Notes under the pieces: model-generated
Databases searched by the model: none
What the model was told of the DNA's origin: nothing
What the model saw: only the letters and a program-made list of their open reading frames with translations
Shown: positions 24,182-35,454 of the stretch, piece by piece
Layout of the letters: each line of letters begins with the position of its first letter
How positions within the stretch are numbered: position 1 is the first letter of the stretch
Program-made: the position numbers and the translations under genes
Assembly (NCBI GenBank): GCA_009760855.2
Contig: WPIO01000032.1
Location: 905,501 to 969,500 of the forward strand
Direction of reading: 5' to 3'
Length of the DNA stretch: 64,000 bases
Origin: Cristatella mucedo
Taxonomy: Eukaryota > Bryozoa > Phylactolaemata > Cristatellidae

Positions 24182-24950
24182 TTACCACTGAATGTATACT
24201 CGTTCAATCTGCACAGCAACGTCCTGCAGGAAGTCTTTTTTCATAATTGCACGCCACAATCGTGTTTCTAGAAGCAATTTACGTGCACCTTTGCATCTCA
24301 CATTTGCAGCTACTTTGCCCAAATCAACAGCTCTCTCTTGCTGGGGAAAGGACTCCATTAATACATCGAGTAACGCCTGGTGTTCAGAGCCTTTGGCGAC
24401 GCCATATTCGATGTCCATGTGTTTGTACCAAATGTCAACAACTGAGGAAGCATGCACAGCGTCAGACCAATGCATGGTAAGACCTGGTTTCATGAACTTT
24501 CCTTTAAAAATTAATCTATATTTACACTCCGTACAAGAAAATGTGCATATGGACACCGAGCCAGTTTTAGCTCCTGCATTTTTAGACCTAAAAAGTCAGG
24601 TCGCCGCTCTGTTCATTATGAACTGGAATGACTTTAGTGGTAAAAATATTGTCACTTTCAGACCGTCACGGCAGCTGCAACTTGGCCTAGCCTGAGCTCG
24701 AGCAATTCAAGCCAGCCGATGGTATTGAGTTTCGCCGGCTGTTTTAAGCAAAACCTGACAGCATATGTGTGCTTGGATGCCCAGTCGTTTGAAACAGGTA
24801 TGCATCGCTTTGACTTTGGCATGAAGATTAAGCATCTTTTATGCCGATATTGGAAGTGTGGTTCTACAGATTTCAACCGATATTTGAAAACCAAGTCCTC
24901 AAACTCAATGCCCCTTAATTCAAACTTTAGCTTTAGATATTGGTGTTCGT
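24182..24950 (-). pseudogene. Possible coding relic of unknown origin
   Basis: The minus strand has a 124-codon frame (24182-24556) with balanced composition and a CTFSCTEC..K start, then a His-rich MHWSDAVH segment, giving a possible Cys2-His2-like zinc-binding unit (C-x2-C then H-x5-H). Helical segments follow (HQALLDVLMESFPQQERAVD). Upstream on the same strand (24658-24894) another frame looks coding (RCLIFMPKSKRC) but is separated from it by a stop and a frame change. I do not recognise the family. It could be a decayed transposon-derived gene. The plus-strand frames over the same DNA are Ser/Cys-rich and look like its antisense. Confidence 0.33.
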
Positions 24951-24954
24951 AAAT

Positions 24955-25650
24955 TCAACTTTGGACTTTATTTCTACTGTTTGTGCACAGCCGGTACATG
25001 TATGCACACTTACGAGTATTGTGGTTATTTTACAATCCAACAAGAATGTAAATGCTTTTGAATCTTGCCCTTCGGTGTACGTGATGTTTGATCGAGGCAT
25101 ATCAACATAACGAAAGACCTTAGTGGGGTTAGTACACGTAAGTAAATATGCCGATTTTCTTTGCACTAGGATTAGGAATCTGTATGGAATAACAGTAGAT
25201 TAATAGGTTGATTTGTGTTGCAATTAGTTAGGCGATTGGAGAGCTGACTGCTGCTTTACCGAACCTTTATAGAGTCATCTAAATATTAATATTCAGTTAG
25301 CAAGACCGAGGCACGGTTTCTTACTAAAACACTGACTCTCTACCCTTACGTAGTTTGCTTTTGCTTTCACTGATTAAAATTGTGTCTAAGCTTATAATTA
25401 TTTTTAAAGATTCCGGAACTTCATTGCTGCTGAGGGGCGGATAGGTAGAAATATTCTGCATAGCTTTTCTCATTCATGCTAAGTTTGCGGCCTGCTCGAG
25501 AGCCGATAATTATCTGTGGCCTGCACTCAATCACTTTAGCCATTAAAACTGGAAATCCACAAGTCCTACAAGCTTTTGGGTAGCTTTGAAAATAAAACCA
25601 AATAAATCTGGCTACTCTAATGTTTTTGCTATTCAGTATATAATAAGCAA
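24955..25650. other. No recognisable gene or repeat
   Basis: Presumed intron of the Ly6-like locus; AT-rich with no motif recognised. Confidence 0.4.
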
Positions 25651-25654
25651 TAAT

Positions 25655-26385
25655 AATACGAGGGCATAACACTATCAAAGAACTTAATCTTCTTCTAAGA
25701 ATTTTAGATGTTCTGTAAAGGAAAGATAATAATAGGTTTAGTGGTAACATCCACAGTTTCAAATGCATAATATGGTTCCTGGTAACATGCAAAAGCGTCA
25801 ATAGACAAGTGTGGTTAGGGATACAATGAACAGCGTCAGAACGCAGAGGATAAATCACAAGAACCCATCAACTTCAGTGATGGAGCACGTTAGTACTTGG
25901 CTTCTTTTACAATTTTTCAATTCATAGGATGTCTTTACGTCTGTCACGAGTCAGATCCATACGCTGAGAGCACATCAAATAAGGCAAGGGTTTTACACGA
26001 TTATAGATTCCTTCTAGGCACATCTAATCTAGTTGTATCAGTAGAGCTGGTATTGCGATGCCTAGCCTTGATGGCGAGTAGCTCTGATAGCTAGGCTGGA
26101 GCCGGAGGATGATGGAACCTGAAACTGAGCGAACAAATTTCAGGTCGGCGGACAACTTGATTGGAAGCGAGTCAGTGAGAAGTGATGCAATGTGAAAACT
26201 ATGAAGCTTACACAGACGATCCTCGCAGAAAATGTTTCCAACAACTTTAAGTGCCTGATTGCATAAACCGATAGACCTGTAAGCAGTGAATTACAGAGAT
26301 CGAGACGGGATGACACAAATTCACGGTTCACCTTTGACAAGAAATGCTTGTCTAAGCAGACCCAAACTTCTGCAATTTAGCATAT
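25655..26385 (-). mobile_element. LINE-A, degenerate 3' part
   Basis: On the minus strand this follows the order of the better LINE-A copy at 52.9-54.2 kb: the 3' region with repeated GGTTAGGG/GGTAACATGCA-type units, the segment around GATGCCTAGCCTTGATGGCG, and then the SRLDLCNSLLTGL motif (SRLDFCNSLLTGLPACAIRR in better copies). There are many substitutions and indels. Confidence 0.75.
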
Positions 26386-26419
26386 GTATACAAGTAGGCC
26401 TTGCTCGTAAGTTCAAGTG

Positions 26420-27600
26420 TGGTATTGCAGCTAATTAATACACGGATTCGGCATTGCTTCGGGTGCATAACGACTTACTTAAGAATGCAGACTTAGGTAG
26501 GGTCTCTTTGCTTTTATTTGCTCTATCTTTCGGCAGCTTTTAATACTATCGATCACCAAGACCTTCCTGAGCGACTCTCATCTCTGATGGGCATCACTAT
26601 CACTGCATGGAATGGTTCAGGTTCTATCTCAGTGAGAGAATCAAGAGTATTAATGTGAATGAACACAGATCACCAGAGGGTCCTCTGAAGTATGGGGTAA
26701 CTCGGAGCTCTGTGCTTGGACCTGCTTTTTTAGTTTGTACTCTCCCTCTTGCCGATGTGATTGCAAGGCACATTCTGGGCTTTAAATTCAAGGCAGATGA
26801 TACTCAGTTGTACCTTTATTTTGAATTTTCGCAGTTCTCCAGAACTTTGAATTCTCTCAATTCCCTAGCTGCATGCACTGATGACATCTGCACATGGATG
26901 ACAGCAAACTTCATTATATTAAATGTGGATAAAACGAACATACTAGTTATTGAAAAACCAAGCGTGATTCAGAAATTGGAAGCGTTAACACTCACAATAC
27001 TCTCTGTGACCATATCTCCTGCTGGTCTGCACGAAATCTAGGTGGTCTTTTTCAAAGTGGCCTTTCATTAGACGATGACATAATCTCCACGGCTAAGTCT
27101 ATCTAATTTCAGCTGCATAACATTGCTAAAACTCTATCTTGTGTAGACTCGATGCCACATTTAAACTGGTCCATGTATTTGGGACGTCCCGCTTAACTTC
27201 TGGAACTCACTGCTTCCTTGTCTACCGGCCTCTGCAATCAGGCGCTTAGTAGTGGTGCAAAACTCTGAGCCTAGGGTTGCCTGTTACGAGCTTCGCAGTT
27301 AATACATCACACCACTTCTCGCCGATCTGCACTCGCTACTAGTCAAGTAACTCATCGACTTCAAGGTTTTTTCACTCACCTTTAGGTTCTTCATTCTTTA
27401 GCTCCAGCCTATGTATCAGATCTACTCCCCCACCAGGCTAAGCATCGTACCACTGCTTATCGGAATCTAAACGCTTAGATATACCTCGTACGAACCTCAA
27501 ATCCTTTGGAGATCGTGCCTTGAGTTCGTATGCTCCCAAAGACTGAAGCTCACCCCCAACTTGTGTCATGGCATCCCTAGACGTGACCACGGTTATAAAG
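26420..27600 (+). mobile_element. LINE-A fragment with reverse transcriptase catalytic region
   Basis: This is an L2/CR1-clade non-LTR reverse transcriptase remnant. A 145-codon stretch at 26607-27041 includes the turn before the active site (ADVIARHILGF) and the catalytic box as [11 protein letters not shown] (usually YADDTQLY). The DIxTWMxANFxxLNxDKT segment then follows. Upstream sequence at 26453-26600 encodes a diverged LLRVYNDLLRNAD and LSAAFDTIDHQ. Downstream to 27600 the C-terminal region (LHWLPVKQRIDFK, YLSDLLP, FGDRAFSSYAPK) is still traceable but frameshifted. Confidence 0.88.
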
Positions 27601-27604
27601 AAAC

Positions 27605-27742
27605 GTCTGTAAAGAAGAAATGAAAGCCTAGATTGTGCTTGGCTATCACGACAGCAAGAGGGAGATTGTAAACTGTCAAAAGGAGCGGACCAAGCACAGA
27701 CCCCTGAGTTAGGGGCAGTCCCTGGCACACAATTCCTCAGTT
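27605..27742 (-). mobile_element. Inverted LINE-A fragment (RT active-site region)
   Basis: The minus strand encodes the VLGPLLFTVYSLPLADVIAKHNLG-type segment in pieces (matching 53940-54040). It abuts the C-terminal region of a plus-strand LINE-A, so two copies meet tail to middle. Confidence 0.7.
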
Positions 27743-27744
27743 TA

Positions 27745-29580
27745 CAAGCTTTCTTGTGAATTCATCCAATCGCATATCTCTCTGACTTTACGGACTTCAG
27801 TTTGCTGGATAAGCTGATGGATTAGTGGCTTCCCCATTTCCCCCTGGTTTTCCCTCTATCCAAAGCAAAAAGGCTCTTCGCATTTTTTGGTGCTGTACTT
27901 CATGGGTCGTAAGACCAGAGTTGGCAACCCTACATCATTAATTTAATAGGCGTAGTCAGTTGATAACTCATTGCTTAGCTTCAAAAAATATTTTAGTTTT
28001 CGGTTGGTCTCTTGGTTGTTCGTGCTCAATCATATTGAGCTTGGATTTGCCCTTTCGTATTGTCATTAAATTTACCTGATTTTGGAATACTGGATAGCTG
28101 CTGCTGACAGTATTGAGATGCAAATAAGTTACAGTGGATTAAGAAGACTACTCGTCACTAATGCTGAGAAGCACAATCTTGGCATTAGACTACCTATGCA
28201 TAAATTGCCTATGCCTGTAGGTTGCTATTGTAGTCATGGTGAAACACTTTCATGTCAGCATTGCTTTGTTTTGGGTGCAGTTTCTTATGCTGAAAGTATT
28301 TAGATATAAAGAAGTTTGTTTGATTTATAGATAAAAGACAGTAATACTTAATAATTTCTTTTTTGCTTTACTGTAACAATTTAATTGAGCTGCCAAAATT
28401 GAGATTGTCACCACTTTGTTTTCCAAGAAGACATTGCAAACGGTTCACTGTAAGATTTATTTCCTTAGTCACTTTGCTAGAGACTCCCACTGATCTAAAT
28501 TATTTACTTCAAATTGGGTGTTTTCTTTCTCTTTGTGCCTCTGTTTCTAACTTTAAAAGAGCTAACTTTTTGGACGTGGATTGATAACCTCATGTAGTCA
28601 GTAGTTGAGTGTGGTATATATCCTTTGTACCCACGGAAAAACAATTGATTTTATTTCGATTTGCTTGACGTTCTTAAAACTAGGGTTCTACAGCATGGGC
28701 AATGAAATACTTCCTAATGTTATCATTGGGCTATTAGGTTGTGAATTATAATTTTTTTTCATAATTCCGTACAAGAAATCTCCACTTCATTTAACACATA
28801 TCAGGAATTAAATAATATAGCAGTGCTGCCTGGTGAAGCAATCAGCCTTCCAAGCTGCACTGGAGTTTCAAGCACGACCCTAAAATTATTCGGTGGACAA
28901 TGGTTCCTACTGATCTTTGATGCAAAATTATCAGTTTTTATAAATATGGTTCTGCGAAGCTAAAGAACACCTTTTTCCTATTCATTTTGACATTTGAATT
29001 GCGATACTTCAACTAATCTGCAGCAGAAATATAAAAGTTAGATTGACCTATGTAGAAGCCAAATTAAACGCCGCACAATAGCATTGCTTTAATTACGATC
29101 TCTTGTGCTAAAGTTGAAAAAATACTGCACCACTGGCTTCGTAGTAGACGTGAAGTTGGAAAAGTACGGAATTCGGAATATACTGATGAAGAATTTTCCG
29201 TGCAGCCATAAAGTCTGACGTTTGGTTTGATCTGTAAGCAGTGATTGTGCGTGGTCCTTATCAAATACTACCACAATTATACGAATTCGGTTCTCATATG
29301 AGGACAATAATTTTTTTTATATCGATCATATTTACCGATATGAAGTATACGTGACTTGATGACCTGAGCTGTATTTAGAGCAAATAGCATGACTGTGCTG
29401 AAGAATTTGAATTAGTAGCCTTTGGCTGAAAAGACCAATTCCTAAGCCATTGAGTCGCAAAGACTACAAAATCCGACGCTCTCAACAATGGGTACTCAAT
29501 TAGTTGACATATTTTCAATGTTTATTTAGGTCTCAAGAGCGTCAGCTCCCTTCGTATTTCGTCTGTTTGTACGCTGCTGT
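27745..29580. other. No recognisable gene or repeat
   Basis: AT-rich sequence up to the Thr/Ser-rich exon; presumed intron. The 73-codon frames at 28082 and 28363 have no recognised domain. Confidence 0.4.
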
Positions 29581-29582
29581 AG

Positions 29583-29744
29583 ATGCTATGCCTACGGATG
29601 GCACTCTCAGTGTGGAAGAGGCCACGACGACCACGGCCAAGTCGACCTCTAGTGGCGCTTTGACTTCAAGGCTCTCCACCACCAGGCCAAGTTCGACCAC
29701 CCCAACAACCATGCCTGTCACAAGTCAGCCACAGACATCCTACC
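29583..29744 (+). CDS. Candidate Ly6-locus exon 2 (Thr/Ser-rich, mucin-like)
   Basis: This 162-bp exon candidate lies between TTTGTACGCTGCTGTAG and a GTGAGT donor at 29745, with phase 1 at both ends. It encodes about 54 residues, beginning DAMPTDGTLSVEE and continuing into a Thr/Ser/Pro-rich stretch (TTTTAKSTSSG, then STTRPSSTTPTTMPVTS) suited to dense O-glycosylation, like a cell-surface stalk. The phase fits both the signal exon at 24119-24170 and the Ly6 exon at 34256. The acceptor at 29530 can be excluded, because its frame meets a stop at 29580. Confidence 0.5.
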
Positions 29745-29889
29745 GTGAGTTAGTGCCATTCCGCTCACATGACTAGAAATAGCGTATCAATGCCATTCCA
29801 GTCTTAAGAGGCTTAACTCGCAGAGCTGTGCTTTCTTTCGAGAGGCTGCCATAAAGCTTTCTTCGGATGTAAAATGGACTGCTCACTAA

Positions 29890-30335
29890 ATTTGCTCATA
29901 AAACAAGAACAACATGGTTAGGGGTGACATGCACAGGGTCAGCATGCAAGTGTAGTTATTGGCAGCATGCACAGTGACAGCACACATAAGCATATAAACA
30001 CAAGATCCCACGCACTCACGAAATGCTGTGATAAATAGGTGCTTGTTCAGTTTCTTTTCAAATTTGGTCAATCAGGAGAAGTCGCGGCACCATTTGAGAG
30101 TGAGTTATTGCCTTTGGGAGCATACAAACTAAAGACAAGGTCTCCAAAGGATTTGAGATTTATACGAGGTATAAGTAAAAAGTTTGATTCCGAAAATCGG
30201 GTGGAGCAATGTTTAGCCTGGTGGGGGAGTAGATCTGATAATATCATAGTAGGCTGGAGCAAAAGCATGGAGGGGCCTAAAAGTGAGTAACAAAACCTTG
30301 CAGTCGATGCTTCACTTGACAGCATACGATGTGGC
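29890..30335 (-). mobile_element. LINE-A 3' part
   Basis: The antisense sequence contains GGTTAGGGGTGACATGCACAGGGTCAG-type repeats (in pieces), then GTCTCCAAAGGATTTGAGAT and TTTGATTCCGAAAATCGGGTG, all shared with the LINE-A at 30.7-31.4 kb. Confidence 0.88.
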
Positions 30336-30479
30336 TCCCTTAATAAGATTTAATAACAACAAAACCGTCTCCTGACACATCCTAAGCCATCATGTTTTTG
30401 GTCAGCACTGGCTGACAAACTTAGCCTACGAGTAACTGAGATTGCTTAGTTTCTGTGGTAAAGAGGATTGACGCAAGTC

Positions 30480-30728
30480 ATATAAATCATTGTTTGACCA
30501 ATCTTTAAAAAAGCCAGGATTGGATATAGAGGTCCTTGCAAACATCATCAAATTTGAATTCTTCGCTTTTTCAAAGATTCGTGAAAACAATATGACTAAG
30601 CAACTGTTAGCACAGATTGAAAATTTGAAATTTAGAAAAACTTTCAATTGGGTTAGAGATGCAGTACTCCACTGAAACTGCACTTCTCCGTGAAACCAAT
30701 GACATCCTATGCAGCAACGATAAGAGGA
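30480..30728 (+). mobile_element. LINE-B, 5' half of an interrupted copy
   Basis: The plus strand encodes the N-terminal RT region of an L2-clade LINE: SLKKPGLDIEVLANI, KIRENNMTKQLLAQIENLK, then STETALLRETNDILCSNDKR in shifted frames. It continues at 31444 on the far side of a LINE-A insertion. Confidence 0.85.
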
Positions 30729-31443
30729 ACCTTAATAATAATAATAATAATAATAATAATTCACTTGATAGAGCGCCCTCAGAGAACTTAATCTCTCTCT
30801 AGGCGCTTTACATTTGCTGTAAAGCGAAATGCCATTGAATGGTAAGTAAAATCATGCTTGAAAAAAATAAACGAAATGAATAATATGGTTAGGGGTGACA
30901 TGCACAGGGTCAGCATGCAAATGTGGTTAGTGGCAGCATGCACAGTGTCAGCACGCATAAGCACATCAAGGACGAATCACAGGGACCCACTAAATGCTGT
31001 CATAAATAGGTGTTTTTAAGTTCCTTTTAAATGTGGTCAGGTCAGGGGATGTTCTGACGCAGGTCGGGAGGGAGTTCCAGGCTTTGGGAGCATATGAACT
31101 AAATGCACGGTCTCCAAAGGATTTAAGGTTTGTATGAGGTAATTCTAGACTGTTGGATTCAGAAAATCGGGTGGTACGATGCTTAGCCTGATGGGGTAGT
31201 ATATCTGACAGATAGGCTGGAGCCATAGAAAGAAGGGACCTAAAAGTGAGCGACAAAACCTTGAAGTCAATCCGTTGCTTGACTGGTAGCCAGTGCAGGT
31301 CGGCGAGAAGTGGAGAAATGTGGCAACTGCGACGCTCACGACAGACAAGCCTAGCTGCAGAGTTTTGCACAAGCTGCAATCGCCTGATCGCACATGCTGG
31401 TAGGCCAGTAAGCAGTGAGTTGCAGAAGTCGAGACGGGATGTC
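30729..31443 (-). mobile_element. 5'-truncated LINE-A nested in LINE-B
   Basis: Antisense element beginning with an (AAT)n tail, the 3' hairpin (GCGCCCTCAGAGAACTTAAT, CTCTAGGCGCTTTACATTTG) and the LINE-A C-terminal frame at 31445-30990: SRLDFCNSLLTGLPACAIRR, RLVCRERRSCHISPLLADLH, WLPVKQRIDFKVL, FGDRAFSSYAPKAWNSLP. It is 5'-truncated in the RT domain. The frame is open over about 150 codons, so the copy is relatively young. Confidence 0.9.
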
Positions 31444-32790
31444 ATGTTACTGCATGGCTACTGCCGGACCTATCAGTTGCCTTCGACACTATTGATCACA
31501 ATATCAAACTTGAACCATTGAGAGCAATATCAGTCTGACAGATGAGGCACTGGCGAGGTTTAAATAGCACTTTTCTGCACGTCTTCAATCTGTGCGGTGT
31601 GACGGTCAGGTAATATCCATCACACCAGTTACATGTGGAGTCACATAACGGTCCGTTCTCAGTCCTTTGCAGTTATCCATTTATATTATCAACTTCTGAG
31701 AAACGGGATTCCGGCCCATGGAATAGGCTAACATTTGTATGCACCGGATATTCAGCTGCATTTATTGTTTAAAATGTGGAAATCTGCTTCAGTGCCTGAC
31801 AAACTGATTGCTTGCCTTGCAGACGTAATTTTCCTGAAAAAAACAACGATAAAACGCAACTACTACTCATAAGAAATTTCAATTGTGTAACCTGACTAGA
31901 AGACTTTGCTCTTCTAATAGGCGAAGCTATTGTGCGACCATCAGGTTGTACTCGGAATTCAGGTGTCGTCTTCGAAAGCTTCCTAAATTTTGAAAGCTTC
32001 GCTAAGAAGAATGCTTCCAAAGCTAGCCATCTGGTTCAATCGTTATCTAAGATTCGAAGAGTCTTTCACGGTGGCTGATAAAAATATTAACTAGCTCATT
32101 GGTTCCTTTTTGGCCAGATTATTGTAATTTTCTTTTAGCTGGGCAACCTAAAAAAATACCAGGCTGGCGATAGGTGATATGGTGATGCAGCTGGTGATAA
32201 ATATAACTTCAAGGCTAGTTTGAAAAAATTCCGGAGGTTTAACCATGTGTTTCCTTTGCTGAAAGAGCTTTGATGGCTGCTGTTTATCTAGTAGATACAG
32301 AGCAAAGTTCTTACACTGCCCACATGGTCCGTCATGGCTATGCTCGTTCATAACTAGCTGAACTGCTGAACCAGTTTCAGCCTTCTCGAGCCCTTGGGTC
32401 CTGTATGGACAAATATTAGCTGTTCTATTTCTCTAATTAATTACCATAGGCGACAGAAGCCTTTGTTCTGCGGTCCCAGACTGTGAAAGTCACTTTCACA
32501 TTTCTTACGCAACGACTACTACTCTCCATCTGCCGACTATGGCACATCCTTTCCAGCCGTCCTGAGCTACTGCTTCCCCGTTCCTCATTACCTCAACTGC
32601 TCGCATGACTGGGCTATGCTTCTCCTTTTACATTTTTTCGTGAGATAAAGTCTGCGGGCTACCGAATGCATACTGAGAGCTGCTTGGGCTGTGAGTGGGC
32701 TATGAAAAACTCTCTTACGCAGCACCCATTTAGCCTGTGTGGCCTTTTGAAGCTACCGAAGGAGATCCATTATACGGGATATTATGCCTA
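31444..32790 (+). mobile_element. LINE-B, 3' half of the interrupted copy
   Basis: It resumes the LINE-B frame as LLPDLSVAFDTIDHN, followed by RSVLSPLQLSIYII (RT catalytic region, degenerate). At 32450-32560 GDRSLCSAVPDCES and the THLPTMAHPFQ-like region correspond to GDRSFNSAGPRLWNSLPQFL and its downstream part in the better copy at 60.8-61.7 kb. Many frameshifts. Confidence 0.82.
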
Positions 32791-32794
32791 AAAG

Positions 32795-34250
32795 GCAGAC
32801 TATTAACATTCGGTGAACATACAACCGCTGGCTGCATGGTCGGGAAGCCTGCGGCGCGTTGAAATTCAGGCGTAAGCAGTAGGCATTTAGATATCCATAG
32901 GCTCTCAATTTCTTACACACTGCGGTCAAACTATAAACACGTAAGGTTTAAACAGTTTTCAGCTCTACCGGTGTCCGTATATGATGTTTGCAAGAATTTC
33001 AATTTTCAAAATGAATTCTACAGCGGATAAGAAATGCTCGGAGTGCTTAGTACAGGGGCGGGGTGAGAATGCCGTGGCTACTATTTTCTCTAACAGCAAA
33101 ATTTACTCTCCGTTAGCCTCTGATACTGTGGGCCTGATGATCGCCTTAGAGCGCACGGAAGCGCGAACACACCATTACGGCTCGTGCTTGCAAGTTTCAC
33201 CACCGGTTCGGAAGTATACTGCTAAGATTAGGGCTTAACGTGCCTTCAGGGAAAAATTCTTCTCGCTGTATTGCTACGCAGTGCCGTTTTACATCGGCAA
33301 ACCAAGACTCACCATCGAACACGACTTATCGAGGAAAGACAAGCACTCAGCCCATGCAGGTGGCTGGCGGAGCTTGTAAGGCTTCCATCAACAGCTGCTC
33401 ACCTTCAACGGCGCACCAAGGCCACCGTAGGCTGCAGCCGCCGATGCACGGCCCGCTAGCGGTTTTTTCCTGCGCACCCGGCACGACAAGGACGAAGATA
33501 TTCACAGCATTCATTCATCTCGACTTTCGTGTGAAGCCACGACGCTCTAATAATAACGCACCACGTACTGTAGGGGCTCGCGAGCGCGCGATAGCGGCGT
33601 GACGAAGAGCGAAGCCCCCACAAGCGAGTCGTGGCGTTGTCGACGACGGCTGTATTATATGATACACCAGCCGTCGTGCGTGCTGCTCCGAAGCACGAGG
33701 TGTTAAGAGAGAGAAGAGAGTGGATAGCGTGCGTGCAGGCCGATGCACAGGCAGAAAATGAAATGTGCAGCGAGGAACGCGTCACGTGCCGGCAAGGAGC
33801 GTTCCCGTTGGGCGAACGGAACGTCGGCTGGGGGGGGGGCGGAACCACGTGACGGCGATCACACGCCCACAGTACTACCGTCCGGCATCTGTCTATCCTA
33901 AGTCACCCTGGCACTTTCCTGATTGTAGCTACCCCGCTTCTCTGTCTGTGATTGTTCTCTGTCTTCTGTTGCTGATTCTATTATTAGTTTTCTATATTGC
34001 CAATGGAGCTTAGGGTTTCTGATATTGTCTCAGTTGCTGGATTACGTCAGTCTGCGAGGATATCCACCGAAACCCGTGGGAGAAAGCTTGACGTCACGTG
34101 TCCATTAGGATCAGCGTTTGCGACTCCTTATTTCTATTTTCAGCATATATTAGCGACAGTATTCTACGCGCATATCACTAAGTATACAAATTAGCACTTT
34201 TACGATTCGCACGCTGGCGGCTGTCAATGCTTAGATGCTAAGTCTCCCGT
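32795..34250. other. GC-richer unassigned stretch with weak exon-like signals
   Basis: No repeat is recognised. GC rises at 33240-33860, with overlapping open frames on both strands and a poly-G run at 33829-33838. Two weak exon-like segments (32967-33060 and 33250-33357) have Cys-containing frames, but their phases do not fit the neighbouring Ly6 exons. This is where a missing N-terminal Ly6-half exon would be expected. Confidence 0.35.
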
Positions 34251-34255
34251 TCCAG

Positions 34256-34420
34256 GAAACGTTGGCTCGTGTGCATACTCCACTGTGAATTTTGCAAATC
34301 CAACTTGCTCTGTGGGTACTACGACCCATGCACGACTTGCCAATGGTACTGGTGGCATCATAGATGTCAACTTCATCGTCACGTCTTGCTGCAACGACTC
34401 TGATCGGTGTAATAATTACG
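34256..34420 (+). CDS. Candidate Ly6/uPAR (three-finger) domain exon, C-terminal half
   Basis: This 165-bp exon candidate is bounded by TCTCCCGTTCCAG and GTAAGT (34421), with phase 1 at both ends. It encodes about 55 residues with six Cys: GSCAYSTVNFANPTCSVGTT, then a linker, then VTSCCNDSDRCNN. The closing CCxxDxCN pattern is the diagnostic end of Ly6/uPAR domains. The Asn-Gly-Thr in the middle is a possible N-glycosylation site. Ly6 proteins are extracellular, disulfide-rich and usually GPI-anchored. The N-terminal CxxC half is not obvious upstream. Phase 1 is the usual intron phase in Ly6 genes and matches the exons at 24119 and 29583. Confidence 0.68.
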
Positions 34421-34424
34421 GTAA

Positions 34425-35365
34425 GTACGAGTGGCTAACTCGATGTTTGTGTTGGCGGCCGGCAAGGGGGTTGGCGTCGGTATTCAATTTGCTCTTACTA
34501 TAAACGTGGAATTTGCCTTCTCTGGTGCATTTAACCCCAAATTTAAGCCATTAGCAGTGATTTACCAATGCATTCCCGCATTGAAGCTGAGTACTATGCA
34601 ACAAGAAAACTGACGGGAATGGCCTGGATAGATTTTCGTTTCTTTCGGTGCTATAGAAATTTCTATTAGAAATATATCGAATTAATTGCATCTACTAATC
34701 GTACACATATCGGACCTCTGACGAATTAAGTATCCTAAACCCCAATAATCGTTAGCAATGCTTTAACAACCATTTTAAGATTCATTCATTTGCACGTGAA
34801 ATGCCACCACACATAGAGATACCATGTAAACCATGCACACCTATAATACTTATTTAGCAAAGTGCTTTATCGCCTAAAAATATAACCGACAAAGAAAGGT
34901 CCCTTTACGAGGAAAGAGTAACATTTTAAAAACAAATTGCTCGGACTTGCTTAGACATGAACGAGCTGGCTCCCGCATGCTTTCAGCATTTCTCTGTTGA
35001 AAAGCACAATTTAGTCCGAAAACGTTATAACACACCGTGGTTGCAGTTAAACTTCCGCCTCTGGACTTATCTATTTCGCAAGAAAACTTTCGTAGCATTG
35101 GCCTCCGACCCCTCGGTCGATCGCCCGAGGCAGAGCGGAGCAAAGCTAGCAACTACAGCTGCATAGCGACATTGCAATAGGTCACAGCTGCACGCGGAAC
35201 TGCTACGGTGCCCCGAGCGAGATGCCCCTCAAAGCTACCGGCGTCGACGACTCCGCCGCACACGCTCGCAGGACGATGCCCCGAACTTGCTATGGAGCTT
35301 CAAAAAAGCTATTGCGGTGGCGATGTTGAGTGCATCGCATTTGTAGGAGCTCGTCCGTCGTTTGC
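34425..35365. other. No recognisable gene or repeat
   Basis: Presumed intron. The overlapping frames at 34874-35166 lack domains. Confidence 0.4.
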
Positions 35366-35368
35366 CAG

Positions 35369-35450
35369 CTGGTGCTACGAATGCCAGGACTCAGGAGAAC
35401 CACCGTCTGCTAGTCGATGCGGTCGGGTTGCCGTCTGCTCCGCCTGCTGG
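35369..35450 (+). CDS. Candidate Ly6 N-terminal-half exon
   Basis: This 82-bp segment lies between GTCCGTCGTTTGCCAG and a GTGAGA donor at 35451. It enters in phase 2 and ends in phase 0. It encodes WCYECQDSGEPPSASRCGRV and then AVCSACW: five Cys, with the CYxC start typical of Ly6 domains. The phase-0 end is compatible with the terminal exon at 41646. It is not directly compatible with the exon ending at 34420, so it may belong to a second Ly6 gene or need an extra exon. Composition is GC-rich. The acceptor has only a weak pyrimidine tract. Confidence 0.35.
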
Positions 35451-35454
35451 GTGA

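Noticed and set aside
32967-33060. Possible Ly6 N-terminal exon with CSEC motif
   Set aside because: The frame enters in phase 0, which does not fit the phase-1 end of the preceding Thr-rich exon, and the Cys spacing is not Ly6-like.
33250-33357. Possible Cys-containing exon after GCCTTCAG
   Set aside because: The donor would be weak (GTGGCT), and the C-x4-C spacing differs from Ly6.
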